DNA from: Tabrizicola sp.
GTDB taxonomy: Bacteria > Pseudomonadota > Alphaproteobacteria > Rhodobacterales > Rhodobacteraceae
Direction of reading: 5' to 3'
DNA: 64,000 bases
Assembly (NCBI RefSeq): GCF_016793705.1
Contig: NZ_JAEULO010000064.1
Span: 1 to 64,000, forward strand
Shown in pieces: positions 8,724-17,299 of the stretch. The position numbers were made by a program, and so were the translations under genes. Within the stretch, counting starts at the first letter, position 1. Each line of letters begins with the position of its first letter. A model generated the notes under the pieces. It was given only the letters and a program-made list of their open reading frames with translations. It did no database searches and had not been told where the DNA came from.

Positions 8724-10328
8724 ATGGCTGATACAAGGCCGAACTTCCTCGTTTTCATCACCGACCAGCATCGTGCGGATCATCTTTCCTGCATGGGAAA
8801 TCCCGTCCTGCGGACGCCGAACATCGACGCCATCGCCGCGCGTGGCAGGCGTTACGAAAAATTCTACGTCTCGACGCCGATCTGCATGCCGAACCGGGCC
8901 ACGCTCTTCACCGGCCGGATGCCGTCGCTGCATGGGGCGCACTGCAACGGCGCACCGCTCGCCCTGTCCGCCAACACGCTGACCGAGCTGCTGCGGTGCG
9001 ACGGCTATCGCACCGAGCTGGTCGGAAAGGTCCATCTCCAGAACATGACCGGCCGACCGGCGGCGATGGAGCGAAATTGCCCGTCGGGCCTGCGTCACCC
9101 CCCCGAGTCGCATCGCGAGGCCTGGCTGGGTTTGTGGCGCGATGGCCGATATGATCAGGAGAATACCGCTCTCTGGCAAGACAACCCCGCCCACCAGCTT
9201 GACCTGCCCTATTACGGTTTCGAGAAGGTGAGGCTCTGCACCATGCATGGTGATGTGGTCGGGGGCGAGTGGCGTCGGTGGGCGGGGCAGATGCTGCCTG
9301 ATCTTGCCGCTCTGATCGGACCGGCCAATGCCTCGCCCGACCAGCGATACACCGTTCCGCAGGGCTACCGCACCAGGCTTCCCGAGGAGTATTATCCGAC
9401 GACCTTTGTCGAGCAGCACACGGTTGCCGCTCTCGAGTCCTGTGCGGACGACAGGTCCAAACCGTTCTTCCTGGTCTCGTCGTTCCCTGATCCCCACCAC
9501 CCCTTCACGCCGCCGGGGCACTACTGGGACCTCTATGATCCGGACGAGATCATGCCACCGTCAAGCCTTGCCGCCCGCGAATGCCCGGCCTCGCCGGTGC
9601 TCGACCACATGCGCGCGCGCCATCTTGCGGGTGGCGAGAACAGGCAGGGCACCACGCCTTTCATCGTCGACGCGCGCGAAGCGTGCGAGGCTATCGCCCT
9701 CAGCTACGGCATGATCGCCATGATCGACGATGCGGTCGGACGCATAATGGCGCGGTTGCAGGCACTCGACCTTGCTGAAAACACGATCGTCATCTTCATG
9801 AGCGATCACGGGGACTTCATGGGCGACCACGGGCTGATGCTCAAGTCCGCGCTGCATTACCAGGGTCTGGTACGCGTGCCATTCATCTGGTCCGAGCCGG
9901 GCATGGCCGCGCCTGGACATCCGACGCGAGCCTTGCACAGCACTCTGGATTTCGGTCGGACCATTCTGGCGCGCGCGGGCATTGCGCCGTTCTGGGGCAT
10001 GCAGGGGCGCGACATGGCGCCCAGCCTCGCCGATCCCGAAGCCGCCGGCCATGACGCGCTTCTGATCGAAGAGGATGGACACGAGACCGGCATGGGATTT
10101 TCCGCGCCGGTCCGGGTAAGAACGCTCATGACGGCGCGGCACCGTCTTTCCATCTATGACGATACCGATTGGGCTGAACTTTACGATCTTGAGAATGACC
10201 CCGACGAAATGTCCAACCTTGTCGATGACCCTGCACATGCCAGCCTGCGATCCGCTTGCTTCGAGCGGCTCTCGCGTTTGATGACCAGCCTTGCCGACCG
10301 CAGTCCGTTTCCAATCGGGCGGGCGTGA
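8724..10328 (+). CDS. sulfatase-family hydrolase, cytoplasmic (type I sulfatase / phosphonate monoester hydrolase superfamily)
   Basis: About 534 residues. The metal site begins with NFLVFITDQHRADHLSCMG, and the formylglycine motif is CMPNRATLFTG with Cys54. It fits the C-x-P-x-R core needed for oxidation to formylglycine, though the usual Ser/Ala before Arg is Asn. The C-terminal metal motif is MSDHGDFMGDHGLM. No signal peptide is visible, so it should act in the cytoplasm on an imported substrate. The ATG at 8724 has AGGA 10 nt upstream; an in-frame ATG lies at 8706. As last gene of the P450/transporter operon it probably releases sulfate, but related enzymes cleave phosphonate or phosphate esters. 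Confidence 0.9.
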   Translation: MADTRPNFLVFITDQHRADHLSCMGNPVLRTPNIDAIAARGRRYEKFYVSTPICMPNRATLFTGRMPSLHGAHCNGAPLALSANTLTELLRCDGYRTELVGKVHLQNMTGRPAAMERNCPSGLRHPPESHREAWLGLWRDGRYDQENTALWQDNPAHQLDLPYYGFEKVRLCTMHGDVVGGEWRRWAGQMLPDLAALIGPANASPDQRYTVPQGYRTRLPEEYYPTTFVEQHTVAALESCADDRSKPFFLVSSFPDPHHPFTPPGHYWDLYDPDEIMPPSSLAARECPASPVLDHMRARHLAGGENRQGTTPFIVDAREACEAIALSYGMIAMIDDAVGRIMARLQALDLAENTIVIFMSDHGDFMGDHGLMLKSALHYQGLVRVPFIWSEPGMAAPGHPTRALHSTLDFGRTILARAGIAPFWGMQGRDMAPSLADPEAAGHDALLIEEDGHETGMGFSAPVRVRTLMTARHRLSIYDDTDWAELYDLENDPDEMSNLVDDPAHASLRSACFERLSRLMTSLADRSPFPIGRA

Positions 10329-10630
10329 GCGGTTTGCAGGCACATGCCGAGCGATGCCCCATCGTGACGCCGCGAGAGCGCCGCATGAGCTGACACCATG
10401 ACGCGCCAGGCGCCGAGATTCTCGATCGGTCGCCGGCATCCTGTTTCATCCGACGGCGGGCACGGGGGCGGGCGAGCTACGCCGGTGAGGCCAGCCGCTC
10501 GGGCCATGTCGGTCCCGGGGCGGAGGTCGGAGCAGCCGGGTGGTCCGTTTCGGCATGGCGGCGCTTGCGGGTCGGTGCTATCCCCGGGACAACCGGGGGC
10601 TTGCGCCATCCCGATGCGGCAGGAGGAAGC
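10329..10630. other. intergenic region between catabolic module and fatty-acid genes
   Basis: About 300 nt with no convincing gene. A short CCCCGG/CCGGGG hairpin sits at 10582-10598, a weak structure of unclear role. No copy of the tRNA 3' end, transposase remnant or long repeat was seen to mark an island boundary. Confidence 0.5.
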
Positions 10631-11338
10631 ATGATGACGACGGACAAGGTGGCGCTGGTCACGGCGGGCGGGTCGGGCATGGGCGCGGCGGCGGCGCGCA
10701 GGCTTGTGGCGGATGGCTTCCGCGTGGGGATCCTGTCCTCCTCGGGCAAGGGCGAGGCGCTGGCGGCGGAACTGGGCGGCGTGGGCGTGACGGGGTCGAA
10801 CCAGAACCCGGACGATGTGGCGCGGGTTGTCGATGCGGTGATGGCGAAATGGGGCCGGGTGGACGTGCTGGTCAACAGCGCCGGTCACGGGCCGCGCAAG
10901 CAGATCCTGGAGCTGACCGATGCCGACTGGCAGGGCGGCATGGACGTCTACTTCCTGTCCGCCATCCGCCCGATCCGGCTGGTGACGCCGATCATGCAGG
11001 CGCAGAAGGGCGGCGCGATCGTCAACATCTCCACTGCCTGGGCCTTCGAGCCCTCGGCGATGTTCCCGACCTCGGCCGTCGCCCGTGCGGGCCTGGCCGC
11101 CTTCACCAAGATCTATGCCGACACCTATGCGCCGGACAACATCCGCATCAACAACGTCCTGCCCGGCTGGATCGACAGCCTGCCCGCCACCGAAGAACGA
11201 CGCCAAAGTGTCCCGATGGGCCGCTATGGCCGCAGCGAGGAAATCGCGGCGACGGTCGCCTTTCTCGCCTCGGACGGCGCGGGCTATATAACGGGCCAGA
11301 ACCTGCGCGTCGACGGCGGCATCACCCGCAGCGTCTGA
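10631..11338 (+). CDS. SDR-family oxidoreductase-like protein with altered catalytic motif
   Basis: 235 residues of the short-chain dehydrogenase/reductase fold: nucleotide loop TAGGSGMGAAAAR, NSAG in place of NNAG, the structural serine in IVNISTAW, and a normal C-terminal IPL-type region (DGAGYITGQNLRVDGG). The catalytic Y-x3-K is replaced: by alignment with the FabG at 12335 the positions are Ser148 and Arg152 (PTSAVARAGL). Classical hydride-transfer catalysis is therefore doubtful. A strong AGGAGG precedes the ATG (10631; 10634 also possible). It lies 55 nt before fabD, on the same strand. It could be an unusual reductase or a non-catalytic binding protein. Confidence 0.85.
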   Translation: MMTTDKVALVTAGGSGMGAAAARRLVADGFRVGILSSSGKGEALAAELGGVGVTGSNQNPDDVARVVDAVMAKWGRVDVLVNSAGHGPRKQILELTDADWQGGMDVYFLSAIRPIRLVTPIMQAQKGGAIVNISTAWAFEPSAMFPTSAVARAGLAAFTKIYADTYAPDNIRINNVLPGWIDSLPATEERRQSVPMGRYGRSEEIAATVAFLASDGAGYITGQNLRVDGGITRSV

Positions 11339-11343
11339 CCGCA

Positions 11344-11372
11344 TTGCAGAACCGGCCTCGTCGCGCTATCCC
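11344..11372 (+). promoter_or_regulatory. candidate promoter of fabD
   Basis: TTGCAG and TATCCC are separated by exactly 17 nt in the short gap upstream of fabD. The -35 is good, the -10 only half matches. fabD could equally be read through from the SDR gene. Confidence 0.35.
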
Positions 11373-11393
11373 CAAGGAAACCAAGGGGGGAAC

Positions 11394-12323
11394 ATGAGCC
11401 GCGCATTCGTCTTTCCGGGGCAGGGCGCCCAGACCATCGGCATGGGCAAGGCACTGGCCGAGGCCTATCCGGCTGCGAAGGCCGTGTTCGACGAGGTCGA
11501 CGCCGCCCTTGGCGAAAAGCTCTCCTCCCTGATCTGGGAGGGCGACATCGCCGAGCTGACGCTGACGCAGAATGCGCAACCCGCGCTGATGGCGACCTCG
11601 ATCGCCGCGCTGCGGGCGCTGGAGGCGGAAGGCTTCGGGCTGGATCAGGCGAGCTTCGTCGCCGGGCACTCCCTGGGCGAATATTCCGCCCTTTGTGCCG
11701 CCGGGTCGCTGACGCTGTCCGACACCGCGCGGCTTCTGCGCATCCGGGGCAGGGCGATGCAGGAGGCCGTCCCGGTTGGCATCGGCGCGATGGCGGCCCT
11801 GCTGGGCCTTGATTTCGAGACCGCGACCGCCGTCGCCGCCGAGGCCGCGCAGGGCGAGGTCTGCCAGGCCGCAAACGACAACGACCCTGCGCAGGTCGTC
11901 GTCTCCGGCCACAAGGCCGCAGTGGAGCGCGCGGTCGAGATCGCCAAGGCCAGGGGCGCCAAGCGCGCGCTGCTGCTGCCGGTGTCCGCCCCCTTCCACT
12001 GCGCGCTGATGCAGCCCGCCGCGCATGTGATGGCCGAGGCGCTGGCGGCGGTGCCGATCGCCAAACCGCAGGTGCCGGTCGTGGTCAACGTCCGCGCCGA
12101 AGCGGTGATGGAGCCGGACCGCATCCTCGACCTTCTCATCGCGCAGGTCACGGGCTCGGTCCGCTGGCGGGAAAGCGTCCTCTGGATGGAAAAGGCCGGC
12201 GTCACCGAATTCTGGGAGATCGGCGCGGGCAAGGCGCTGTCGGGGATGATCAAGCGCATCGCCCAAGGCGCCACCACCCGCGCCATCGCCACGCCCGAAG
12301 ACATCGCCGCCCTCAAGGCCTGA
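11394..12323 (+). CDS. fabD: malonyl-CoA:ACP transacylase
   Basis: 309 residues, the normal FabD length. It opens with AFVFPGQGAQTIGMGK and carries the nucleophile Ser93 in GHSLGEYSAL; a histidine in SAPFHCALM completes the catalytic pair. It transfers malonyl groups from CoA to acyl carrier protein for fatty-acid elongation. GGGGGGAAC precedes the ATG. It is followed 11 nt later by fabG, then acpP and fabF, the standard fatty-acid cluster. Confidence 0.98.
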   Translation: MSRAFVFPGQGAQTIGMGKALAEAYPAAKAVFDEVDAALGEKLSSLIWEGDIAELTLTQNAQPALMATSIAALRALEAEGFGLDQASFVAGHSLGEYSALCAAGSLTLSDTARLLRIRGRAMQEAVPVGIGAMAALLGLDFETATAVAAEAAQGEVCQAANDNDPAQVVVSGHKAAVERAVEIAKARGAKRALLLPVSAPFHCALMQPAAHVMAEALAAVPIAKPQVPVVVNVRAEAVMEPDRILDLLIAQVTGSVRWRESVLWMEKAGVTEFWEIGAGKALSGMIKRIAQGATTRAIATPEDIAALKA

Positions 12324-12334
12324 AAGGACCGCTC

Positions 12335-13072
12335 ATGTTTGATATGACAGGAAAAAGCGCGCTCGTGACCGGCGCAAGCGGTGGCATCGGCGCCGATATC
12401 GCCCGCGCGCTTCACGCTGCCGGGGCCACGGTCGGCCTTTCGGGCACCCGTGTTGAACCCTTGGAGACACTGGCCGCCGAGCTTGGCAGCCGCGCGCATG
12501 TCCTGCCCTGCAACCTCTCGAACCCTGAAGAGGTGGAAGGGCTTGTGAAGCGCGCCACGGAAGCGATGGGTGCAGTCGACATCCTGGTCAACAACGCCGG
12601 GATCACGAAGGACGGCCTTGTCATGCGCATGTCGGACGAGGACTGGCAGTCGGTGATCGACGTCAACCTGACGGCGACCTTCCGCCTCTGCCGTGCCGCG
12701 ATCCGGGGGATGATGAAGGCGCGCTGGGGCCGGATCGTCAACATCTCTTCGGTCGTGGGCACCACGGGCAATGCGGGGCAGGTGAACTATGCCGCCTCCA
12801 AGGCCGGGATGGTCGGCCTGTCGAAATCGCTGGCCGCCGAAGTGGCCAGCCGCGGCATCACCGTGAACTGCGTCGCGCCGGGCTTCATCGAGACCGCGAT
12901 GACCGGGAAGCTGAACGACCAGCAACGCGCGACGATCCTTGCCGCCGTTCCGGCAGGCCGGATGGGCAACCCGCAGGAGATCGCCGCCGCCGTCCTTTAC
13001 CTTTCCTCGCCCGAAGCGGCCTATGTCACCGGGGCGACGCTGCATGTGAACGGCGGGATGGACATGGTCTGA
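12335..13072 (+). CDS. fabG: 3-oxoacyl-ACP reductase
   Basis: 245 residues with all SDR hallmarks: TGASGGIG cofactor loop, NNAG, Ser in NISSVVG, and Tyr152-x3-Lys156 in NYAASKAG. The length and the NAGITKDGLVMRM segment are typical of FabG, which reduces beta-ketoacyl-ACP with NADPH. It lies between fabD and acpP. It serves here as the internal reference showing that the SDR gene at 10631 lacks the catalytic pair. Confidence 0.98.
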   Translation: MFDMTGKSALVTGASGGIGADIARALHAAGATVGLSGTRVEPLETLAAELGSRAHVLPCNLSNPEEVEGLVKRATEAMGAVDILVNNAGITKDGLVMRMSDEDWQSVIDVNLTATFRLCRAAIRGMMKARWGRIVNISSVVGTTGNAGQVNYAASKAGMVGLSKSLAAEVASRGITVNCVAPGFIETAMTGKLNDQQRATILAAVPAGRMGNPQEIAAAVLYLSSPEAAYVTGATLHVNGGMDMV

Positions 13073-13103
13073 AACCGAAGCGGTGCAAGTCGGGTTAAAG
13101 CGT

Positions 13104-13132
13104 TTGCCATAGGCTGCGACCCTTGCTATAGG
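13104..13132 (+). promoter_or_regulatory. acpP promoter
   Basis: TTGCCA, a 17-nt spacer and TATAGG give a good sigma-70-type promoter about 75 nt upstream of acpP. A dedicated promoter fits the high demand for acyl carrier protein relative to the surrounding enzymes. Confidence 0.65.
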
Positions 13133-13208
13133 CGCGCAGGATTGACGCCCGGACCGGGCTAAGCGAAAAAGGCAGGGGCAATTCCTGCCGCAGTATAGAG
13201 GAATGGAC

Positions 13209-13442
13209 ATGAGCGACATCGCTGATCGCGTGAAGAAGATCGTCGTCGAGCACCTGGGCGTCGAAGCCGACAAGGTGACGGAATCGGCCTCGTTCATCGA
13301 CGACCTGGGCGCGGATTCTCTCGACACGGTCGAGCTGGTCATGGCCTTCGAGGAAGAGTTCGGGATCGAGATCCCCGACGACGCCGCCGAGACCATCCAG
13401 ACTTTCGGTGACGCGGTGAAGTTCATCTCGGAAGCTGCGTAA
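13209..13442 (+). CDS. acpP: acyl carrier protein
   Basis: 77 acidic residues with the phosphopantetheine site [12 protein letters not shown] (Ser37). The ATG at 13209 gives the canonical [12 protein letters not shown] start with AGAGGA suitably spaced; the ATG two codons earlier sits too close to that site. It carries growing acyl chains as thioesters. It has its own promoter and is followed by an intrinsic terminator. Confidence 0.98.
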   Translation: MSDIADRVKKIVVEHLGVEADKVTESASFIDDLGADSLDTVELVMAFEEEFGIEIPDDAAETIQTFGDAVKFISEAA

Positions 13443-13470
13443 GCGCATTCGTCCCCTTCGGGACAGCAGG

Positions 13471-13492
13471 GCACCCTTCGGGGTGCCTTTTG
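13471..13492 (+). terminator. acpP intrinsic terminator
   Basis: A GGCACCC-TTCG-GGGTGCC stem-loop with a UUCG-type tetraloop, followed by TTTTGCGTTT, 28 nt after the acpP stop. Confidence 0.9.
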
Positions 13493-13519
13493 CGTTTGGG
13501 GGGCCAATCGCCATGCAGC

Positions 13520-13587
13520 GTGGGCAGATTGCCCACCCTACGAGGCGGCGGCGGGGCCGAGGGGAGTAGGGTGGGCAATCTGCCCAC
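13520..13587. repeat. paired inverted palindromic repeat (REPIN-like)
   Basis: Two 22-nt copies in opposite orientation are perfect reverse complements across a 24-nt GC-rich spacer. Each copy is itself a hairpin (GTGGGCA-GAT-TGCCCAC) with a GTAGG end. The same kind of hairpin recurs at 42394. The double inverted layout is that of REP doublets in other bacteria. Confidence 0.8.
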
Positions 13588-13682
13588 CAAACACGCTCGG
13601 CAATCCCTCGCCACAACCACTCTGCCGCCTTGCCAGCCCACCCTCTGCCCGCCACTCTGATCCCATCGCACAGGAGGCACCC

Positions 13683-14630
13683 ATGTCCGGCAACACCGCC
13701 CTTGGCACCATGTTCGGCGCGGCCTCCGTGGACACCTTCATGGGCCTGCCGCGCTGCCGTGACCTGTCGCGCCTGACCGCGCAGATGGCCCTGATCGGGG
13801 CGAATGGCTGTACGCCCTATCCTTCGGTCGGCTTCTACTGCGCCGGCGGGCCTGCGGCGATCCGCGCGGCGGCGGCGGCCTATGCGGCGAACCTGGCGCA
13901 TATGAACTTCGACCTCGGCGGCCCGATCTTCCCCGGCGGCGTCTCGGCGGTGGATGCGGGCGACCTGGAGCAGACCGAGGCCGATCCCGCGGGCAACCGG
14001 GCGCGCATTTTCGGGGCGGTCAGCCAGATCCTCGACCGGGGCGGGGTGCCGATGCTGATCGGCGGCGACGACAGCCTGCCGATCCCGATGCTGGAGGCTT
14101 ACGGCGCGCGGGGGCGGGGCTTCACCATCCTGCAGATCGACGCCCATATCGACTGGCGCGACGAGGTGCAGGGAGAGCGGCTGGGTCTCTCCTCCACCAT
14201 GCGCCGGGCGTCGGAGATGGACCACATCGACGCGATCATCCAGGTCGGCCAGCGCGGCATCGGCTCGGCCCGGGTGCAGGACGTGCTCGATGCGGAAAGC
14301 TGGGGCGTGGGCTTCGTTCCGGCGGGCGAGGTGGCGCGCTACGGGATCGACCGGGCGCTCGACCCGGTTGCCGAGGGGGCAGAGGTGATCGTCTGCCTCG
14401 ACCTCGACGCGCTGGACCCTGCGGTGATGCCGGCGGTGATCGGGCGGACGGCGGGGGGCCTTGGCTACTGGCAGGTGCTGGAGTTGATCGCGGGCGTGGC
14501 CGAGAAGGCGCGGATCGTCGGTTTCGACATGGTGGAGTTCATGCCCGAGCGCGACATCGACGGGCAGGGGGCGGCGGTGGCGGCGCAGCTTCTGGCCGCG
14601 GTGATGGGCATCGTGGCGCGGCAGGGGTAG
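13683..14630 (+). CDS. ureohydrolase (arginase/agmatinase) family protein with altered metal motif
   Basis: 315 residues of the arginase/agmatinase fold. Metal motifs are present as DAHIDWRD and CLDLDALDPAVMP, but the first motif reads IGGDDSLP instead of GGDHS: the metal-ligand histidine is Asp130. The N-terminal MFGAASVDTFMGLPRC is also not the usual agmatinase start. Family enzymes hydrolyse guanidino groups to urea on a binuclear Mn (or Ni) centre. The substrate here is unknown. It lies between the acpP terminator and fabF on the same strand, with no evident link to fatty-acid synthesis. Confidence 0.82.
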   Translation: MSGNTALGTMFGAASVDTFMGLPRCRDLSRLTAQMALIGANGCTPYPSVGFYCAGGPAAIRAAAAAYAANLAHMNFDLGGPIFPGGVSAVDAGDLEQTEADPAGNRARIFGAVSQILDRGGVPMLIGGDDSLPIPMLEAYGARGRGFTILQIDAHIDWRDEVQGERLGLSSTMRRASEMDHIDAIIQVGQRGIGSARVQDVLDAESWGVGFVPAGEVARYGIDRALDPVAEGAEVIVCLDLDALDPAVMPAVIGRTAGGLGYWQVLELIAGVAEKARIVGFDMVEFMPERDIDGQGAAVAAQLLAAVMGIVARQG

Positions 14631-14799
14631 ACGTTAAGGATTCATGAGCGTCCAGGACCAAGCGATTGATTCTGGTAGATATTGCAAAAATACCCACCGT
14701 GGACACTTCGCGCCGCCGCCGATCCCCGTGCCCCATGGTTGCACGGGAAAGGGGGGCCGTGTATCACCCGGAAAAGCCTGATCCTTGGGAGGGAAACGA

Positions 14800-16059
14800 A
14801 TGCGTCGTGTCGTGGTCACTGGTCTCGGGATGGTCACTCCGCTGGCCTGCGGGGTGGAGGAGACCTGGTCGCGGCTTCTGGCCGGCCAGTCCGGTGCGGG
14901 GACGATCACCAAGTTCGACACCTCGAATGTCGTAACCCAGTACGCCTGTGAGATCCCGATGGGCGACGGCAGCGACGGCACGTTCAACGCCGACGACTGG
15001 ATGGAGCCGAAAGAGCAGCGCAAGGTCGATGATTTCATCATCTACGGGATGGCCGCCGCCGTGCAGGCCGTGCGGGATGCCGGGTGGGAGAACCCCAGCG
15101 AGGAGGAGAAGCTGCGGACCGGGGTGATGATCGGCTCGGGCATCGGCGGGCTGAACTCGATCGCCGAGACGGCGGTGCTGATCAAGGAGAAGGGGCCGAA
15201 GCGGGTCTCGCCCTTCTTCATCCCGGGGGCGCTGATCAACCTCGTGTCGGGCCAGGTCTCGATCCGCTTCGGCTTCAAGGGGCCGAACCATGCGGTCGTT
15301 ACCGCCTGCTCGACCGGCGCGCATGCCATCGGCGACGCGGCGCGGCTGATCATGTGGGGCGATGCCGACGTGATGGTGGCGGGGGGGACGGAAAGCCCGA
15401 TCTCGGAAATCGGGATCGCCGGGTTTAACGCCTGCAAGGCCCTGTCGACCAAGCGGACGGATGCGCCCGAGCAGGCCAGCCGCCCCTATGACGCCGACCG
15501 CGACGGCTTCGTGATGGGCGAGGGGGCCGGGGTGGTTGTGCTGGAGGAATACGAACACGCCAAGGCTCGCGGCGCGAAGATCTATTGCGAGGTGCTGGGC
15601 TACGGGCTTTCGGGCGACGCCTACCACATCACCGCGCCGTCCGAAGATGGCGATGGCGGATACCGTTCGATGGCGGCGGCGCTGAAGCGGGCGGGGCTGG
15701 AGGCGAAGGACGTGGACTACATCAACGCCCACGGGACCTCCACGATGGCCGATACCATCGAGCTGGGAGCGGTGGAGCGGCTGTTGGGCGACCATGCCCC
15801 GAATGCCACCATGTCCTCGACCAAGTCGTCCATCGGGCACCTCTTGGGAGCGGCGGGCGCGGTCGAGGCGATCTTCTGCGTGCTCGCGCTGCGCGACCAG
15901 GTGGCGCCGCCGACGATCAACCTGGACAATCCGGCGGTTCAGCCGAAGCTGGACCTGGCGCCGAACAAGGTGGTGAAGCGCCGGATCGACGTGGCGCTGT
16001 CGAACAGCTTCGGCTTCGGCGGCACCAATGCCAGCCTCGTCCTCGGCAAGGTGCGCTGA
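14800..16059 (+). CDS. fabF: beta-ketoacyl-ACP synthase II
   Basis: 419 residues. The catalytic triad is Cys170 (VTACSTGAHAIG), His311 (NAHGTSTMAD) and His347 (SSIGHLLGAAG). The ATG follows GGGAGGG with good spacing. The start MRRVVVTGLGMVTPLACG is typical of FabF. It condenses malonyl-ACP with acyl-ACP and makes the cis-vaccenate precursor. mltG starts 3 nt after its stop, so the pair is co-transcribed. Confidence 0.98.
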   Translation: MRRVVVTGLGMVTPLACGVEETWSRLLAGQSGAGTITKFDTSNVVTQYACEIPMGDGSDGTFNADDWMEPKEQRKVDDFIIYGMAAAVQAVRDAGWENPSEEEKLRTGVMIGSGIGGLNSIAETAVLIKEKGPKRVSPFFIPGALINLVSGQVSIRFGFKGPNHAVVTACSTGAHAIGDAARLIMWGDADVMVAGGTESPISEIGIAGFNACKALSTKRTDAPEQASRPYDADRDGFVMGEGAGVVVLEEYEHAKARGAKIYCEVLGYGLSGDAYHITAPSEDGDGGYRSMAAALKRAGLEAKDVDYINAHGTSTMADTIELGAVERLLGDHAPNATMSSTKSSIGHLLGAAGAVEAIFCVLALRDQVAPPTINLDNPAVQPKLDLAPNKVVKRRIDVALSNSFGFGGTNASLVLGKVR

Positions 16060-16062
16060 GCG

Positions 16063-17241
16063 ATGTGGCGGTCCGTCGCCTCGAACGCGCTGACGTTCTT
16101 CATCGTGATCCTGATCGCGATGGCAGCGCTGGTGGCGTGGGGGCGAAACGAGTTCTTTGCCGCGGGACCGTTGGCCCAGCCGATCTGCCTGGAGGTGGAG
16201 CGGGGCGCCAGCCTGTCGGCGGTGAGCCGGAACCTGGAGGAGCGCGGCGCGATCACCGATGCCCGTATCTTCCGGATCGGGGCGGAATATGCCGACCGGG
16301 CGGATGACCTGAAGTTCGGAAGCTACATGGTCCCGGCCAGCGCCAGCATGTCGGAAGTGCTGGAGGCGATCACGGCGAGCGGCAAGTCGACCTGCGGGCG
16401 AGACCTGAACTACAGGATCGGGGTGACAAAGTCGGATGTGGTGCTGAGCGAACTGGACCTCGCGAGCAACAGCTACACCGAGGTTGCGCGGTTCGACGCG
16501 GGAGTTGACCCTTTGCCGCCGGAATACCTGGAGGTGTCGGACGATCCGGCGCTGGTGTTCCGGATCACGGTGGCCGAGGGCGTGACCAGCTGGCAGATCG
16601 TGGATGCGTTGAAGAAGGCGGATTTCCTGCAAGGCGCGCCGGAGACGGTGCCGCCGGAGGGGAGCCTTGCGCCGGGCGGCTATGAGGTGGAGCGCGGGAC
16701 GGAACGCGGGACGCTGATCGCCGAGATGACCGAGAAGCAGGCTGCGATCCTGGCGGAGGCCTGGGCCGCGCGGGCCGACGGGCTGCCCTATGACACGCCG
16801 GAGGAGGCGCTGATCATGGCCTCGATCATCGAGAAGGAAACCGGCATCGCCGATGAGCGGGGCCGGGTGGCGAGCGTCTTCATCAACCGCTTGCAGCAGG
16901 GGATGCGGTTGCAGACCGACCCGACGGTGATCTACGGCATCACCAAGGGTGAGGGCGTGCTGGGTCGGGGCTTGCGGCAGAGCGAGTTGCGGCGGGAGAC
17001 ACCCTACAACACCTATGTGATCGACGGGCTGCCACCGACGCCCATTGCCAACCCCGGCGTCGAGGCGATCAAGGCGGCGGTGAACCCCGACCAGACGGAC
17101 GACCTGTTCTTCGTCGCCGATGGCACCGGCGGACACGCCTTTGCCGAGACGCTGGAACAGCACAACGAGAATGTCGCCAAGTGGCGGGCCATCGAGGCGG
17201 CGCAGGGCGCGGCGGAAGAGGGCGGCGTTCAGGGCGAGTGA
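16063..17241 (+). CDS. mltG: endolytic murein transglycosylase
   Basis: 392 residues: one N-terminal membrane anchor (residues about 7-27), a LysM-like region, then the YceG/MltG domain with catalytic Glu257 in ASIIEKETGIADERG and the downstream signature LQTDPTVIYGI. The family cleaves nascent glycan strands at the inner membrane and helps set glycan length. A fabF-mltG neighbourhood is common in related bacteria. It is the last housekeeping gene before the GTA cluster. Confidence 0.95.
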   Translation: MWRSVASNALTFFIVILIAMAALVAWGRNEFFAAGPLAQPICLEVERGASLSAVSRNLEERGAITDARIFRIGAEYADRADDLKFGSYMVPASASMSEVLEAITASGKSTCGRDLNYRIGVTKSDVVLSELDLASNSYTEVARFDAGVDPLPPEYLEVSDDPALVFRITVAEGVTSWQIVDALKKADFLQGAPETVPPEGSLAPGGYEVERGTERGTLIAEMTEKQAAILAEAWAARADGLPYDTPEEALIMASIIEKETGIADERGRVASVFINRLQQGMRLQTDPTVIYGITKGEGVLGRGLRQSELRRETPYNTYVIDGLPPTPIANPGVEAIKAAVNPDQTDDLFFVADGTGGHAFAETLEQHNENVAKWRAIEAAQGAAEEGGVQGE

Positions 17242-17299
17242 CGGTTAACGGATGGTAAAGCCGGCGCGCATCAACATATTGATCTTGCTTCGTTTTATC

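Noticed and set aside
13683-14630. Functional link of the ureohydrolase with fatty-acid synthesis
   Set aside because: It is separated from acpP by a terminator and repeats and from fabF by a 170-nt gap; proximity is the only link.
14764-17163. Long open frame antisense to fabF and mltG
   Set aside because: The sense frames are unmistakable enzymes; the antisense frame is open because of extreme third-position GC and shows no domain pattern. The same holds for the long antisense frames over pdhB/pdhC (35238-37442) and nrdJ (53480-57112).
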